Positions 1 through 10,918 of a stretch of DNA of 64,000 nt are shown piece by piece. The notes beneath the pieces were generated by a model that made no database searches, was not told the DNA's origin, and was given only the letters and a program-made list of their open reading frames with translations. Positions within the stretch are counted from its first letter, which is position 1. Every line of letters starts with the position of its first letter. This DNA is from Chlorops oryzae (taxonomy: Eukaryota > Arthropoda > Insecta > Diptera > Chloropidae). The stretch is from positions 9,281,251 through 9,345,250 of the forward strand of contig CM035806.1 of assembly GCA_020466095.1 (NCBI GenBank). Direction: 5' to 3'. Made by a program: the position numbers and the translations under genes.

Positions 1-189
1 TCTGACTGTACATAGTATTCGATATAATTTTATTAAAAAAAAAAAAAAACGCATTAACTTTAATCGATTTATCATGCAAATACTCAGTGGGCTTAAGAGA
101 ACGTAAGCCATTTCATCGGAATTACTTAGGAAACCTAAAAAGCTTTGTGTTTTTAACGACTTTCATTCGAATTGAGTATTTTTTATAAG

Positions 190-194
<5 letters not shown>

Positions 195-249
<55 letters not shown>

Positions 250-254
250 TTTTT
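195..254. repeat. (TA)n microsatellite followed by a T run
   Basis: An uninterrupted TA dinucleotide tract runs directly into a 14-base T run. Nothing coding is supported here; short open frames are by-products of the repeat. Confidence 0.9.
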
Positions 255-289
255 GACTTTGAAGTGAATAGAGTGACCATATCTCCTAC

Positions 290-492
290 TTTTGCCTCTA
301 GTGTCTCTGACTCAACAAAGAAATATGTATATGAACTCACCCCACCTACGCTCATTTTTGGACTAGAAGAGGGTGAGTCCAATTCAGATTCACCTTGGGT
401 CGGTCGCGGTTCATATCATTTTCAGGTCGGTCCTATATGGACTCACCTAGGTCCGGTCCATTTTACACCGAAAACATTTCATTACTGCAGGG
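290..492. repeat. dispersed repeat family D, copy 1 (ends ATTACTGCAGGG)
   Basis: The segment ending ATTACTGCAGGG at 492 is, as a reverse complement, the same sequence type that starts at 2,506 (CCCTGCAGTAATG followed by a GGACC-rich stretch with GTGAGTCC). A third related end closes at 3,631. This marks a dispersed element with CCCTGCAG termini. The left boundary is approximate. No coding capacity is seen. Confidence 0.5.
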
Positions 493-510
493 AAGAAAGC
501 AATGAATATA

Positions 511-661
511 CAGTGTTCTCTCTCTCTCTCTCTCTCTCTCTTAAGCGGACACCTTCGGGACCGACGAATATTCCCGCTTAACAAAGGTGTCCGCTTGAGG
601 GGGAAACTATTTGAGAAGCAAACTATTAGGAGCGGACTGTCCGCAATGAGAGAAAACATTG
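511..661. mobile_element. pogo-like MITE with a TA duplication and a CT-expanded terminus
   Basis: The element starts TA-CAGTG and ends CATTG-TA, and holds the diagnostic CTTAAGCGGACACC and GGTGTCCGCTTGAG arms shared with copies at 8,793, 19,381, 27,513 and about 33,553. TA duplication plus a CAGTG terminus fits the pogo/Tigger group of Tc1/mariner elements. In this copy the short CTCTC of the terminus has grown to a (CT) tract at 517-541. Confidence 0.7.
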
Positions 662-663
662 TA

Positions 664-1256
664 AAAAATTTAATAAAAATTTAAAAGAATTACTGATGGT
701 CACCTTCACCAATGTCGCATGATTTGAAGAATTTAAGGTATTTCATTCTCGCGTTTGTTAATTTCTTATCGTTTCACGTTTTCGAGCAGAAAATCCATCC
801 AAATTGTTTACTTAATATTTTGAAGCTTTTTTGAACGCGTCAAACAAATTAAAGAATAAGAAGAAGAAGAAGAGAGAAAAAAAACAATATTTACTCTTAT
901 TCTCTCTAATGCGTTAATGAAAAAACAATTCTCAATATTTACTATTCATCGAAATGGTGGGAAAATCCCAATTTATTTGCTCTGTTCGAACATTTAAGCA
1001 AACACAGATTTCTAGACTTAAGTTTCTGTCCTCATGCTAAGCTTTGTTTTCCTAAAGCAAAGCAAAAAACAAAAAAAAAAAAAAAAAAAAAATTTAAAAA
1101 ATAAATAAAAAATTAATAAACAAATAAATAAAGACTGAAATCAAATACCTCGTCAGAGGCCCAGAATGACCCTGAAGAAGGATATTCGCAGTCTCAGTAG
1201 AAACGAAAAAATTTTCGTTCGCCACTGCCAGAATTTGAAGAATCTCCAGAGCGTTA
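664..1256. other. non-coding, AT-rich
   Basis: Poly-A tracts and A-rich sequence at 1,060-1,135. No coding signal, RNA gene or clear repeat boundary was found. Confidence 0.5.
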
Positions 1257-1795
1257 CCCAGCGGGAAATGTCACCCTGACATCATCGGTGAAGTCTGGCA
1301 TGCGTGACAATTCGTAGGACGCCTAGCATGACATTTGTACAGGAGTTGGACAGTGATTTCACCGGTGACAATGTCATGCTAGGGGGTGCGATGACGAAAA
1401 AAGCATTTGAGAGCAGCAACATTCCCTCTTATCTCTTCAAATGTCAATTTGTAGAAAACCAGTTGAAAAAACTCTCTTCATTGCCCTCTCTTTGAATGTT
1501 TCGAAAATTTTTAAAAATCTATTTTTAACAATTTTTGTTTGCCTCTGCCAGGAATCGAACCCGCGATCTTCGGATTCTGAGAGTCGAGCACTCATCATCT
1601 ACGCCACTTCATGCTAACGCTGAACTGACGCTAAAGCCTTATTTAAATTTCAATAGCCAATGAGAGTCAAGTAAATGAACAGCATCCCTCCACGATGACA
1701 TGTCCCCCAAAGTGTCATGCATGACAATGTCACCTATATGTCATCGATGACATCACTGATGACATTGTCATGCAGGAGATAATTTTCCGCTTGGG
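1257..1795. mobile_element. TIR element family A, copy 1, with a tRNA-like core
   Basis: The element begins CCCAGCGGGAAATGTC and ends TTTTCCGCTTGGG. It matches 23,124-23,680 over its length, and a fragment of the left end lies at 32,524. Near the right end are many self-complementary GATGACATC words (for example ATGTCATCGATGACATC). No transposase is encoded, so it is non-autonomous. I could not find a clean target duplication, so the superfamily is unassigned. Confidence 0.65.
1550..1616 (-). other. tRNA-like Pol III promoter core inside family A element
   Basis: Read on the minus strand this shows an A-box-like TGGCGTAGATGA followed about 33 bases later by a B-box-like GGGTTCGATTCC. The order and spacing are those of a tRNA gene, but there is no convincing acceptor stem. 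I read it as a SINE-like, tRNA-derived insert rather than a functional tRNA. The same core is in the copy at 23.4 kb. Confidence 0.55.
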
Positions 1796-1823
1796 TATTG
1801 GATAGAAAAGCTCCAAAAATATA

Positions 1824-1990
1824 CAGGGTGTCTCGAAAACTTTTCTAAAATATGAGACCATCAATAGGTCGATTGAAGAGAAGCTAGTAAACGGTACCAC
1901 TAAGAAAGGTGGTTTAAAAGCAAAAAAACACTTCTCTTCTGTCGACCTATCGATGGTCTCATTTTTTGCAAAAGTTTTCGAGACACCCTG
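1824..1990. mobile_element. MITE with CAGGGTGTCTCG inverted ends
   Basis: Long inverted ends: CAGGGTGTCTCGAAAACTTT at 1,824 is mirrored by AAAGTTTTCGAGACACCCTG at 1,971-1,990. The homology continues inward through GAGACCATC and the AATAGGTCGA region. At 167 bp with no coding capacity this is a MITE. A left flank TA is present but the right flank does not match it. A related solo end, TACAGGGTGTTCC, lies at about 36,834. Confidence 0.75.
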
Positions 1991-2237
1991 TGTACATAAG
2001 TATGTATATAAAAATATATTTTGAATAGGTTTTTTTTTTTAAATTTTTTTTTCGATAGAAAATAGCTGTAAGAAAATAAACGGAAAATTTTACACAAAAG
2101 AAAATGACTTTATTTATTAAAGAAAATTCCATTTCGGGGCATGCGTGCGCGGTCATGGCATTATTAATCCTACTTTAAGTCAATACTTGGTGATCTTCGA
2201 GCTTAAAAGCCTAAAAGTTGCATCAAAGAAAAAAGAC

Positions 2238-2345
2238 AAAGAGAAAGAGAGAGATAGAGAGAGAGAGAGATCGAGAGAGAGATCGAGAGAGAGATCGAGA
2301 GAGAGATCGAGAGAGATCGAGAGAGATCGAGAGAGATCGAGAAAA
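2238..2345 (+). repeat. (GAGAGATC)n minisatellite
   Basis: GA-rich tract that resolves into repeats of GAGAGATC and GAGAGAGATC. The charged (RERS)n and (LSLD)n translations are artefacts of the period. Confidence 0.9.
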
Positions 2346-2505
2346 ATCGCATGCAATCGTTTAAACTTCAACTCCCACTTAAGGTGATTATGAGGAGCAA
2401 ATTTGGATGTTGTTAAGCAATATTGGTGTGGGCTCCGCTTAAGCGCACCCACACACACAAACACACAATTACACACTCACATACAATCACACAATTGTAT
2501 ACATT

Positions 2506-2640
2506 CCCTGCAGTAATGAAATGATTTCGTCGTAAAAGAGGATCGGATCTAGATGAGTCCACGCAGGACCGAACTCAAATTTATATGAAACGCGAACGGT
2601 GGAGGGTTAACCTCTATCGGAATCGCCTTCGCCAAGTCGG
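2506..2640. repeat. dispersed repeat family D, copy 2
   Basis: Starts CCCTGCAGTAATGAAATG and continues through GATGAGTCCACGCAGGACC, the reverse complement of the 290-492 sequence at moderate divergence. The right boundary is approximate. Confidence 0.5.
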
Positions 2641-3088
2641 AAAAAATAAGGTAACCAGACATCTGCTTTTAAGCGGACATGTCCACTTTTTTTTGCCTCG
2701 TGTCCGCTTGTCTGCTTTTTTACTGAAATTGTACGCTCTTTCTCCAATTTGACTGATTAATTATAATTATGAGTTCGTCTATTTTTTATTTTTTTTTTAT
2801 GTTCCTTAGTCGATACTCAAGTATTTTTTTTTCGTCGGACAGTTCGTTATGTCTGCCTGATATACATCGCGATCCAATAGAATTGATCGGCTGTTTTGAG
2901 AACGATATCTTTATGCAAAGTTAATCGATTCTTATCGACTTTGTAGGTGCGGATCAGTCAGCTGATCATGCTGGTAATGAAATTTTTTTTCTTTTAACAG
3001 TTTTTTGTAAGTATTTTTCACTGGGGCGAAAGGGGCTGGGGGCTGGGGCTGGGGCTGGGGGCTGCGGCCTGGCCATCTGGTAACCCTA

Positions 3089-3256
3089 GGAGCTGTCCAT
3101 TAATTACGTAACATTTTTTATTACACTTTTCACGTTCGAGTCTTAAGTCTTTGCCCTATCTCTCTCGCTTTTTATAAGAGAACTGTCTGCGAAAAGACTT
3201 AAGACGCGAACGTGAAAAGTGTAATAAAAACCTTACGTAATTAATGGACAGCCTCC
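3089..3256. mobile_element. MITE, GGAGGCTGTCC ends, TA target duplication
   Basis: Inverted ends GGAGCTGTCCATTAATTACG and the mirror CGTAATTAATGGACAGCCTCC enclose a second mirrored block (TTTTCACGTTCGAGTCTTAAG against CTTAAGACGCGAACGTGAAAA). TA lies at 3,087-3,088 and at 3,257-3,258. The 168-bp length, TA duplication and long inverted repeats indicate a Tc1/mariner-type MITE. Confidence 0.8.
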
Positions 3257-3296
3257 TATACATAACGAGCTTAGTTGGGCAGTGAGTTTTTGCTTA

Positions 3297-3429
3297 GGGG
3301 CTCTCCCTCCATTTCTGTCAGAAATGAATAACTTCATATTAAAAAAACAATTCAGATAATTTCTGATTCATTTCTGAAGCGCTTTTTTATATGATGTTTT
3401 TCGTTTCTGACAGAACTGGAGCGAGCCCC
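3297..3429. mobile_element. Harbinger-like MITE, TTA target duplication
   Basis: Inverted ends GGGGCTCTCCCTCC and GGAGCGAGCCCC, with mirrored TTTCTGTCAGAAA words inside. Both sides are flanked by TTA (3,294-3,296 and 3,430-3,432). A 3-bp TTA duplication is typical of the PIF/Harbinger superfamily. Length is 133 bp and there is no coding capacity. Confidence 0.65.
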
Positions 3430-3479
3430 TTAAAAAGAAAATAATTAACCCTCATTTAGACATAGGGACTCATCCTCGA

Positions 3480-3631
3480 TCAACCACACACGCTTTGAAA
3501 ACGGATCGGTTGTTTTCCAATGACAGCCCTACGTTAAAAGAGGCCAGTTTGGTGTATAGAATGGCGGCCGTTACTGACCTCTTTAGGACCAATCGGCGGT
3601 CGACTCAGGACCGGTCCATATTACTGCAGGG
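3480..3631. repeat. dispersed repeat family D, copy 3 (partial)
   Basis: Ends GACCGGTCCATATTACTGCAGGG, matching the copy-1 terminus with an internal deletion. The left boundary is unclear; the adjoining GGACTCATCC resembles the family's inner sequence. Confidence 0.4.
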
Positions 3632-5502
3632 TCGCACCAACAAAGCACATGCTTTGATGCACCAACTGCACTGGCACGGCAAACAACAATAACAACAATA
3701 ACAACAACAACAACAAAAAAGGCACCACAAGCAATAAAAATGCAGAGCGAAAAAGGAGCAAAAAAATGAAGAAAAAAAAATAAAAAAATGTGAAAATTAA
3801 GCTGAACATGATCCGAGCTAAACGATCGCCTCTGGGGAGATTGGCTTTTTTTTTTTTGTTAAAAAAAATTTTTTTTTCAGTTTAAAAAAGGTTTTTTTTT
3901 TCTTTCGCGGTGTTTTTTGAATGTTTTTTTTTTTTGTATTTTCCGATAATTTTTTTCCTCTTCATACGCGGTTGCCGTTGCCATTTGTAAATTGAGTATC
4001 GCTAATAACTTACGCTCGAGTAACGACGACTCTCATCGAATACGAATCCGAATCCGAATACGAATGGCGGCTTCGGGGATTTTGAATTTGAGTTTATTTT
4101 TTGTCGGCGCTGTTTTTTTTCTTCTTCTTCTTCTTTCTTTTCATTTTTCGTTGTTCTTTTTGTTTTGGGGCGGCCTGCTGGGATTGTTACGAGATTTTAT
4201 TTAATTTTCCATTTTGGGTTTGCTGTTCAATTAAATTAAATATGCCTGAAAATACAAAATGCAAAAGAAAAAACGAAGCAGCTACTATTTCTTCTTTTTG
4301 CTCTAATAATTTATTTGTTTGCTCATTTTATGCTCATTTGAGTGCAAAGGGCGCAAGCGATGTCGATAGTGCAGAGCTGTGCAGCACCGCGCCATGCCGC
4401 GCTTTCGCGGAGCGAAGTGGCGTCTTTCATATTTACATACATATTTCATTTTTTTCTATTTCATTTTTTCTATTCGTTTTTTTAAACGAGTTTTGATTTT
4501 TCAGTTTCAATAATTTTTTTTTGTATTTGTTGTTGTTGTTTTTCTTATTGTTTTGTTGTTGTGATTTTTGGTCGTTTTATTTTTGTTGCTTTGAAGCGCT
4601 TTGCTGCCGGACTATTTGCTCTTCACGACTCACTATGCGAGTTGATAATAAATGCATAAATTTATGACTTCATTTAGTCTTGTTTGCATTTTGTTGTAAT
4701 TTGTCGTCTTTTTGTTGTTGTTGCTTTATACTTTTTTATTGCACGAATTGTTGTTGTTGCTGTTGCTGTCAATGTTGTTATTTGCTGACGTTACTTAAGT
4801 GATTGTATTTATTCCATAAATGTACATGACATTCATGCAAAGCTCGAGAGCTCGCTCCCCTGCACTCACCGCCGCGACCCCACACACACACCCGCGGCTC
4901 ATAGCCGAAGCAGTCCACATCGAAATGTGTTTGTCTCTTTATCAAAAAGACGTCGCCTCGAGCTTTATAATTAATTATTCCATGCTTTACTGTGATTTAT
5001 TTAATTGATTTGAATTTGTATGCACAAAAGGGATGATGCATTATGGAAATTGAATTATGAAAGTGTGATAAAAACACACACATGCACACATACGCGCGCA
5101 CACCGTGCGAACAGGCCAAGCGACATGAGTGCGCCTAGAGCGCTCAGACGTTGGATCGTCGGTCGATTCGTCGGATTGTATGGCCGTCGGTGTGTCGGTT
5201 AGATGGTTGGACCGACCGACCGACCGACCGACCGACCGACATACATACGGACGGACGGACAGAGAGTTCGTTGCATGGCTTAATGATGCCGAACAACTTG
5301 AATTAAATGAATGACTTAAGTCGAAATAAATGAGTCAGCGCGTCGTTTTGTGATCAAGAAAACCCAATGAATGGGGCCTCATGGCTTCGAGCGAAGACAC
5401 AATAATCACAGACAGAAGCATTGATAAGTCGATTGGCGGTGGTGGTGGTGGTGGTGGTGGTGGTGGGGCGGAGGTCTGCGAAAGTTGTAAGAGCTGTAAG
5501 CT
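3632..5502. other. non-coding, simple-sequence rich
   Basis: CAA/TTG trinucleotide strings, long T runs, a (GACC)n tract at 5,212-5,243 and (GGT)n at 5,438-5,466. On the minus strand a GGCG|GTGAGT donor-like site sits at about 4,861-4,870 behind a short open frame starting at 4,926, but nothing else supports an exon. Confidence 0.5.
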
Positions 5503-5797
5503 CCCTGCAGGAAGCCAGTCGCCATATGGCCCCATGTCTATATTGACGTCATATCTATTGACCATGTCAACAACGTGTCTCCTTATAAAGCGAAAGAGTA
5601 CCCTTTTTGTCTACGTAATAGTACCGACGTCAAAAGTTCGTCAATAGTTTTTCGGTCTACTGTTGACATTCAATGACAACTCAATGTTAAATGTCAATAA
5701 CGGAAAGCATTGCGATGGGTATAACTGGTCCAGTAGTTCTGTTGACGCAGTCATTAGAGAAAGAGTATAGATTCACTATTGACATTTCCTGCAGGGC
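5503..5797. mobile_element. TIR element family B, short copy 1
   Basis: Begins CCCTGCAGGAAGCC and ends GACATTTCCTGCAGGG. The interior (CCATGTCAACAACGTGTCTC, CTACTGTTGACATTCAATGAC, AGAGTATAGATTCACTATTG) is nearly the same as 48,723-49,090 and 50,819-51,186. Candidate 8-bp flanks are imperfect (GCTGTAAG against GCTGTCTG). No coding capacity; I cannot assign the superfamily with certainty. Confidence 0.7.
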
Positions 5798-6574
5798 TGT
5801 CTGTTTATTTAATTTTTATTTTCATTTTTAATTTTTTTTTGTGAGAAAACTGAATCCTTACATAAATCATACATACATCATTCGTTCTGGATAAAATTAA
5901 TTTCTTTTTTTTTTTTTTGGGTCTAAGCGCTTTGACGAATTTTGAGCAAATTCGGTTGCCTTCGATAACTGTTTATTGAGGATCAACATTTATTTCATTT
6001 CAATCATTTTCTCTCTCTCTCTCTCTCTCTTTATATTACGTTATTTTGGTAATTCTCAGAGGCGACAATGAAAATTTCTAATTTTTAACGATTTATGCCG
6101 GGCTAATATGTATGTGTGTTGGCAATCTTTTAATTCTTTTAATTCCTGGCTCCGTCGACGATTAGCCGGAATTTATTCGAAAAAAAAAAAAATAATAATT
6201 TCAAAATCGTTTTTCTCTACCCGAAATTAGTCTTCTATTCATGGGCTGATTTTTTCATTAACAGGTTAAGGTAAAAATTTTATTTAGGATTGAGTTGAGA
6301 AACTCCACTGAAACATGCTGTCGCAATCTAATAAAGTGGTCAAGGCATTACATTTCATTGAAAAAACTCAGAAAATTTCCACATTAACCCATTTAAAGAT
6401 AAAATATTAATAAAATCGCGCAAAATTCATAAAAAAGTCCATTAATTTTTGCACCTATGTAAGACTGAACGGTTGAGAAAAGTGTATGGTATTTGAACAA
6501 AAAAAAAACAAAAAAAGGATTAACCCTTTATCGCACTATTACTTTTTCTGCAAATTTTTCATCATACAGTTAGG
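5798..6574. other. non-coding, with a piggyBac-like fragment
   Basis: The sequence from about 6,138 (TTCCTGGCTCCGTC) to 6,275 is a diverged relative of the 22,627-22,779 piggyBac-like MITE. A short (CT) tract lies at 6,008-6,032. Nothing coding is seen. Confidence 0.45.
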
Positions 6575-7210
6575 GGTTAATAAAAACATTTACCCAAAAA
6601 AATTTCCACATAATGTATTTAATGTTTCGTGCATTAAATGGTTAATAAAATCATTTACCGGGAACACAATTTTCAGCATATTTAATATTTCATGCGGTAA
6701 AGGGTTAATAAAACCATTTACCGGGAAAATTTTTCAACATAATTAATAGTTCATGCAGTAAAGGGTTAATAAAACCATTTACCGGGAACAAAATATTCAG
6801 CATATTTAATATTTCATGCGGTAAAGGGTTAATAAAACCATTTACCGGGAAAATTTTCCAACTCAATTAATAGTTCAAGCAGTAAAGGGTTAATAAAACC
6901 ATTTACCGGGAACAAAATTTTCAGCATATTTAATATTTCATGCGGTAAAGGGTTAATAAAACCATTTACCGGGAACAAAATTTTCCAACATATTTAATAG
7001 TTCATGCAGTAAAGGGTTAATAAAACTATATACCAGGAAGCAATTTTCAGCATATTTGATATTTCATGCAGTAAAGGGTTAATAAAACCACTTACCGGGA
7101 AAATCTTCCTACATACTTAATAGTTCATGCAGCAAAGGGTTAATAAAACCATTTACAGCAAAAAAATGTTGCCCACTTACTCAATTGTATATCAATCAGT
7201 GAAAGGGTTA
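6575..7210 (+). repeat. 62-bp tandem array of TTAA-bounded units
   Basis: GGGTTAATAAAACC recurs at 6,575, 6,641, 6,704, 6,765, 6,828, 6,889, 6,952, 7,016, 7,078, 7,139 and (degenerate) 7,206, giving ten units of 61-67 bp. Units alternate between a form with TTTCAGCATATTTAATATTTC and a form with TTCCAACATAATTAATAGTTC, so there is a higher-order period of about 125 bp. Each unit starts with AACCATTTACCG and ends with the near mirror CGGTAAAGGGTT. Confidence 0.9.
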
Positions 7211-8595
7211 AGAAATTTATTTTGTTCATTATATAAAAGAACGGCTATTTAATGCTGATCATTTGCGTGTACCTGTGTTCAGGTTCAGCGGCTGTAAATG
7301 GATTAAGATTTTCGTCTTTTTTGTCACGCTTTTGATACAACAACAAATTCTCCACTTCTTTAATGGATCTATTTATGACACTATTAATTTAATTTGTTTT
7401 TTGGTTTTTTGGTTTTTTTTTTTTTTAATTTTTTTTTTCTATTGAAATGTTATCAATTTTGATCTTAATGGGTTAACCTTTTGTTTGGCCGAATATAAAA
7501 GATTCCATCAAAAGCTTTAACTAGGCAATTAGGAACCCTTTGATTGAATAATTTATGTACAAGAAGAAAAGGGGGCAAAGAATAAAAAATAAAATAAAAT
7601 CGTACGCACAATCAAATGGACAATAAACAATAAACAAATGCGCTTTCCAGTAAATTAAGATACAATCTTTATGGGCCGTTTACGAATTCTCGAAGCCAGG
7701 ACGAGCAAAACTTTTCGTTCGAGAAAAACTAATGCCGAACTGATTGAGAATTCAGGCGTGTGTGTGTGTGCGGCGACTGTGTGAGGCAAGTGCAGTGTCA
7801 TGCAAGAGAGGGGAAAATCTTGGATGCCTTTTCTCAATCATTGCTATTTTTACTATTTTTGCTTTTTTGTTGTTGTTGCTTTTTTTTTTTTTGATTTGTA
7901 AGCGCGTTTGTGGATTTTTTGATTAATTGCCTTCGAGTGGGTCTAGTGTAATAAAGCCTTTTACAGCCGGAGTTAACAAGTTTTTGTACGCTTTTGACTT
8001 GGCTGCCGTGTGTTGTCTTCATGTCTGATTGCATGATTGTATGATTGTCTGTCTGCTGTAGATCGCCGCATTGTGTCGATTGTCTCGGATTGCATGTAGC
8101 AACAACATTCGTTGCTGTTGCTGTTGTTGTTATTATTGTTTTTTCCTCTTCTCTTCTTTTCGTACTCGTATTATTGGCAATAACACTAACGACTACCAAT
8201 GGTCGCTGCTTTGTGCTTAGCTTAAGAAACCGATAGCGATAGCGAGAGAGGGAGAGGGAGAGACGCGCAGAGAAAGACATGGCCAGAGAGGAATTGAGAT
8301 GGAGATGAGATGTAAGGGCGGGAGGGGATGAAGGCAATAAAAACGACCAACCACCACCAGCACCAGCAATTGATGACGGTCCACCGTGGTGCTTGAGTGC
8401 TTCTTTCGGCCTGTTGCGTTCCATGGTATTTATTTGGTCTCTGCTGGATGCTAAACACTGTGGATGCTCGCAAGAAATCCGCTCTCTTCCTGCGCGCGCT
8501 CAGTTTAAAACGCGATGATCATGTTGATGTGGATTGAAGTGATCGTATTTCGAAGAAGGGGGCTATTTCTTTCTGGGGGGTTTTTTTTCTTCTTA

Positions 8596-8627
<32 letters not shown>

Positions 8628-8790
8628 TTTTTTTTTTGCTTTGGCTGTAATTTTTTCTTTGAATTTAAAAGAATTTTAAAGATTGAAAGCATCGAAGCAT
8701 CGATTGGAAGTAGATAAAATTACATAAATTTTTCCTTAAACCCTTGAACAGTATAAGTAACAAATTTTTGCCCACATAACTTTATCGATA
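7211..8790. other. non-coding, TTG and T-rich
   Basis: Poly-T and (TTG)n stretches and scattered GA-rich sequence (8,236-8,275). Open frames here have low-complexity translations and no splice support. Confidence 0.5.
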
Positions 8791-8792
8791 TA

Positions 8793-8877
8793 CAGTGAAA
8801 TCTCTACTTGCGGACACCACTGTTAAGCGGACATATTTTTCGGCCTCGCAGGTATCCGCTCAAGAGCGAGTACACTG
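8793..8877. mobile_element. pogo-like MITE, minimal 85-bp copy
   Basis: Starts CAGTGAAATCTC, ends GAGCGAGTACACTG, and is flanked by TA at 8,791-8,792 and 8,878-8,879. It carries the paired CGGACACCACTGTTAAGCGGA and GGTATCCGCTCAAG motifs of the family. Confidence 0.8.
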
Positions 8878-9057
8878 TATAAGTATAATTTTCTATTTCG
8901 AACATTCGGCCGATAATCTGTCCTAAAGTTTAGTGCCTTAGTTTTAGGTTATAGTCATAATTATATTAAGATTACTTATAAAAAATTTAAAATAATAAAT
9001 AACTATTTCGAACATTGATATCCCGGCTGGAAATTCCACATCAAACGCTCAAGGCTC

Positions 9058-9463
9058 CAGTGATGCCAACTCCAAAAAAAAAAAATTTTCCCCCTAAATT
9101 AAATTCAAAAATCCCTAAAATCCGGCAATTTCAAACTAAAATACCCTAAAAATGCGTGTACCGTTTTCCGTTAGTAGGGATGTAAGAAATGCATCGGTAA
9201 AAGTCAGCGTTTCCATGTATCGAATATCACCCGAATATCAAAATTCGTTACATGTGAAATCTGTTTAAGAAACGAAACGAGTTTCGGATGAAAGATAAGC
9301 GAAAACATTTCATGTGGTATGAATGAAAAAAAAAAATTGGATTCAGTAATTATTTTCCCCAAAAAAAAAAAAAACCCTAAACATATTTAACCCCCCAAAA
9401 AATACCCAATTCAAATTAATTTCCCCCAAAAATGGGGTAAAATACCCTTAGTTGGCAGCACTG
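9058..9463. mobile_element. hAT-like MITE (CAGTG-TGCCAACT ends)
   Basis: The left end CAGTGATGCCAACT mirrors the right end AGTTGGCAGCACTG. The interior is A/C-rich with repeated CCCTAAA and CCCCCAAAA words. The CAGTG terminus suggests hAT, but a clean 8-bp duplication is not visible. Related ends occur at 27,441-27,742. Confidence 0.5.
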
Positions 9464-9722
9464 CTCAACACACAAAGTACACGCTCTATATATTTCCACG
9501 GATTTAAACTAAGTGAGAATTATAAAAGTTTTGTTTCAAATTTTCTGTGGCGGTTCTAGCTAGGCCCTCGCTAGCCCCAAGCTACTAACTAGATTTCTCT
9601 AGGCCATTTCCAGCCGGGTATAAATCGTTAAACTTTTTTGCGCGACGTCAAATTTGACCCTAATGCGTTCAAGGGTTAAAGAAAACAAACTTGAAAACGA
9701 TCGAAATAAATCCATTTTATAG

Positions 9723-10247
9723 TAGTGATGGGCAGAAAACATCGATATATCAAAACATCGATATTTTTAAAACGATATATCGAATATTTATACTGATAGT
9801 TTTGCTCGGCGATATATCGCACATCGATATACTTTTCCCGACATCGAAAGCGATATTTTGTATATGTCTGTCGTTGTAAACATGTACTTCACACGTATTT
9901 CTCTTGGATATAAAGCGGCATTCTAATCGTTCATGTCTTATCGTGTCGTATCATAATATCTTATCATTCCATCTGGGAACTCGAAAACGTCCTTTTGTAC
10001 GGCAGGAGCACTAGAAAATACCTGAAATCTGTCAGTTTAGAGTAGTGTCCGCTTGGGAGGGTTCTCCTTAAGCAGAAGGTACACTGTACTGTATTTTAGT
10101 ACAATAATCATTTTTAATTCGTATTTATAATGTCGATATATCGAAAACTCGATCTTTCTCCCCCGATAGTATCGTTTCAATTTCGATGCTTTTTAAATAA
10201 ATCGATACGATATATATCGATGTATTTTCTCATTTCGCCCATCCCTA
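9723..10247. mobile_element. hAT-type non-autonomous element with an 8-bp target duplication
   Basis: Ends are TAGTGATGGGC and the mirror GCCCATCCCTA. The perfect 8-bp direct repeat TTTTATAG flanks it at 9,715-9,722 and 10,248-10,255. The interior has many ATCGATAT/CGATATATCG words clustered toward both ends, as expected for subterminal binding repeats. A remnant of the CGGACA pogo-like family (GTGTCCGCTTGGG to GTACACTG) sits at about 10,046-10,086. No transposase. Confidence 0.85.
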
Positions 10248-10761
10248 TTTTATAGTCCTTAGGAAGTTAGGCGGCCCCGCCCCCCCTCAAGAAATTGATG
10301 TACTCCCGAGTATTGTATTGGAACATCTTTACTTTCAAATTGTTCGAGAATGTTGAATGATGGTCACACCGTCTCCGCCAGACACAATTAAAACATTATC
10401 GTGAGAAATTTTAGAAATTTTTATTAAAAAAAAAAAAAAAAAACAAATGTACTTTGGGTGTCAATTTTCTATCGTACCATCAAATTGAAAAAGTCCCCAA
10501 TGTGACACAGCAGCAAAGTGTAGAGTTGCCAAGCCATTTCGTGCCGTCGTGCCATGGCATATGGCTGTGAAAATCGCGCTCCAAAAGAACCTAGAATTTT
10601 TTTTCTTCAAATTTAATTATCACCGAACAACAAAAGCAACAACAACAACGGTAAATAAATAAATACGAAATTGAAAAAGAAAAAATTGCTAAATGCTAGT
10701 GCCCACTGTAGGTATACACCTAACCGGATTTCTTACTTCGATTAAGCTGACTGGCAGCCGA

Positions 10762-10918
<157 letters not shown>

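Noticed and set aside
1550..1616. Functional tRNA gene
   Set aside because: A- and B-box words are present but no acceptor stem or full cloverleaf can be formed, and the same core is repeated inside a transposon-like element.
2145..2387. RERSRERS-type charged frame resembling an SR protein
   Set aside because: It is a (GAGAGATC)n tract; no splice sites or conserved domain nearby.
7834..8424. 196-codon minus-strand open frame
   Set aside because: Composition is driven by GA-rich and CAA-rich simple sequence; no domain, splice sites or conserved motif.
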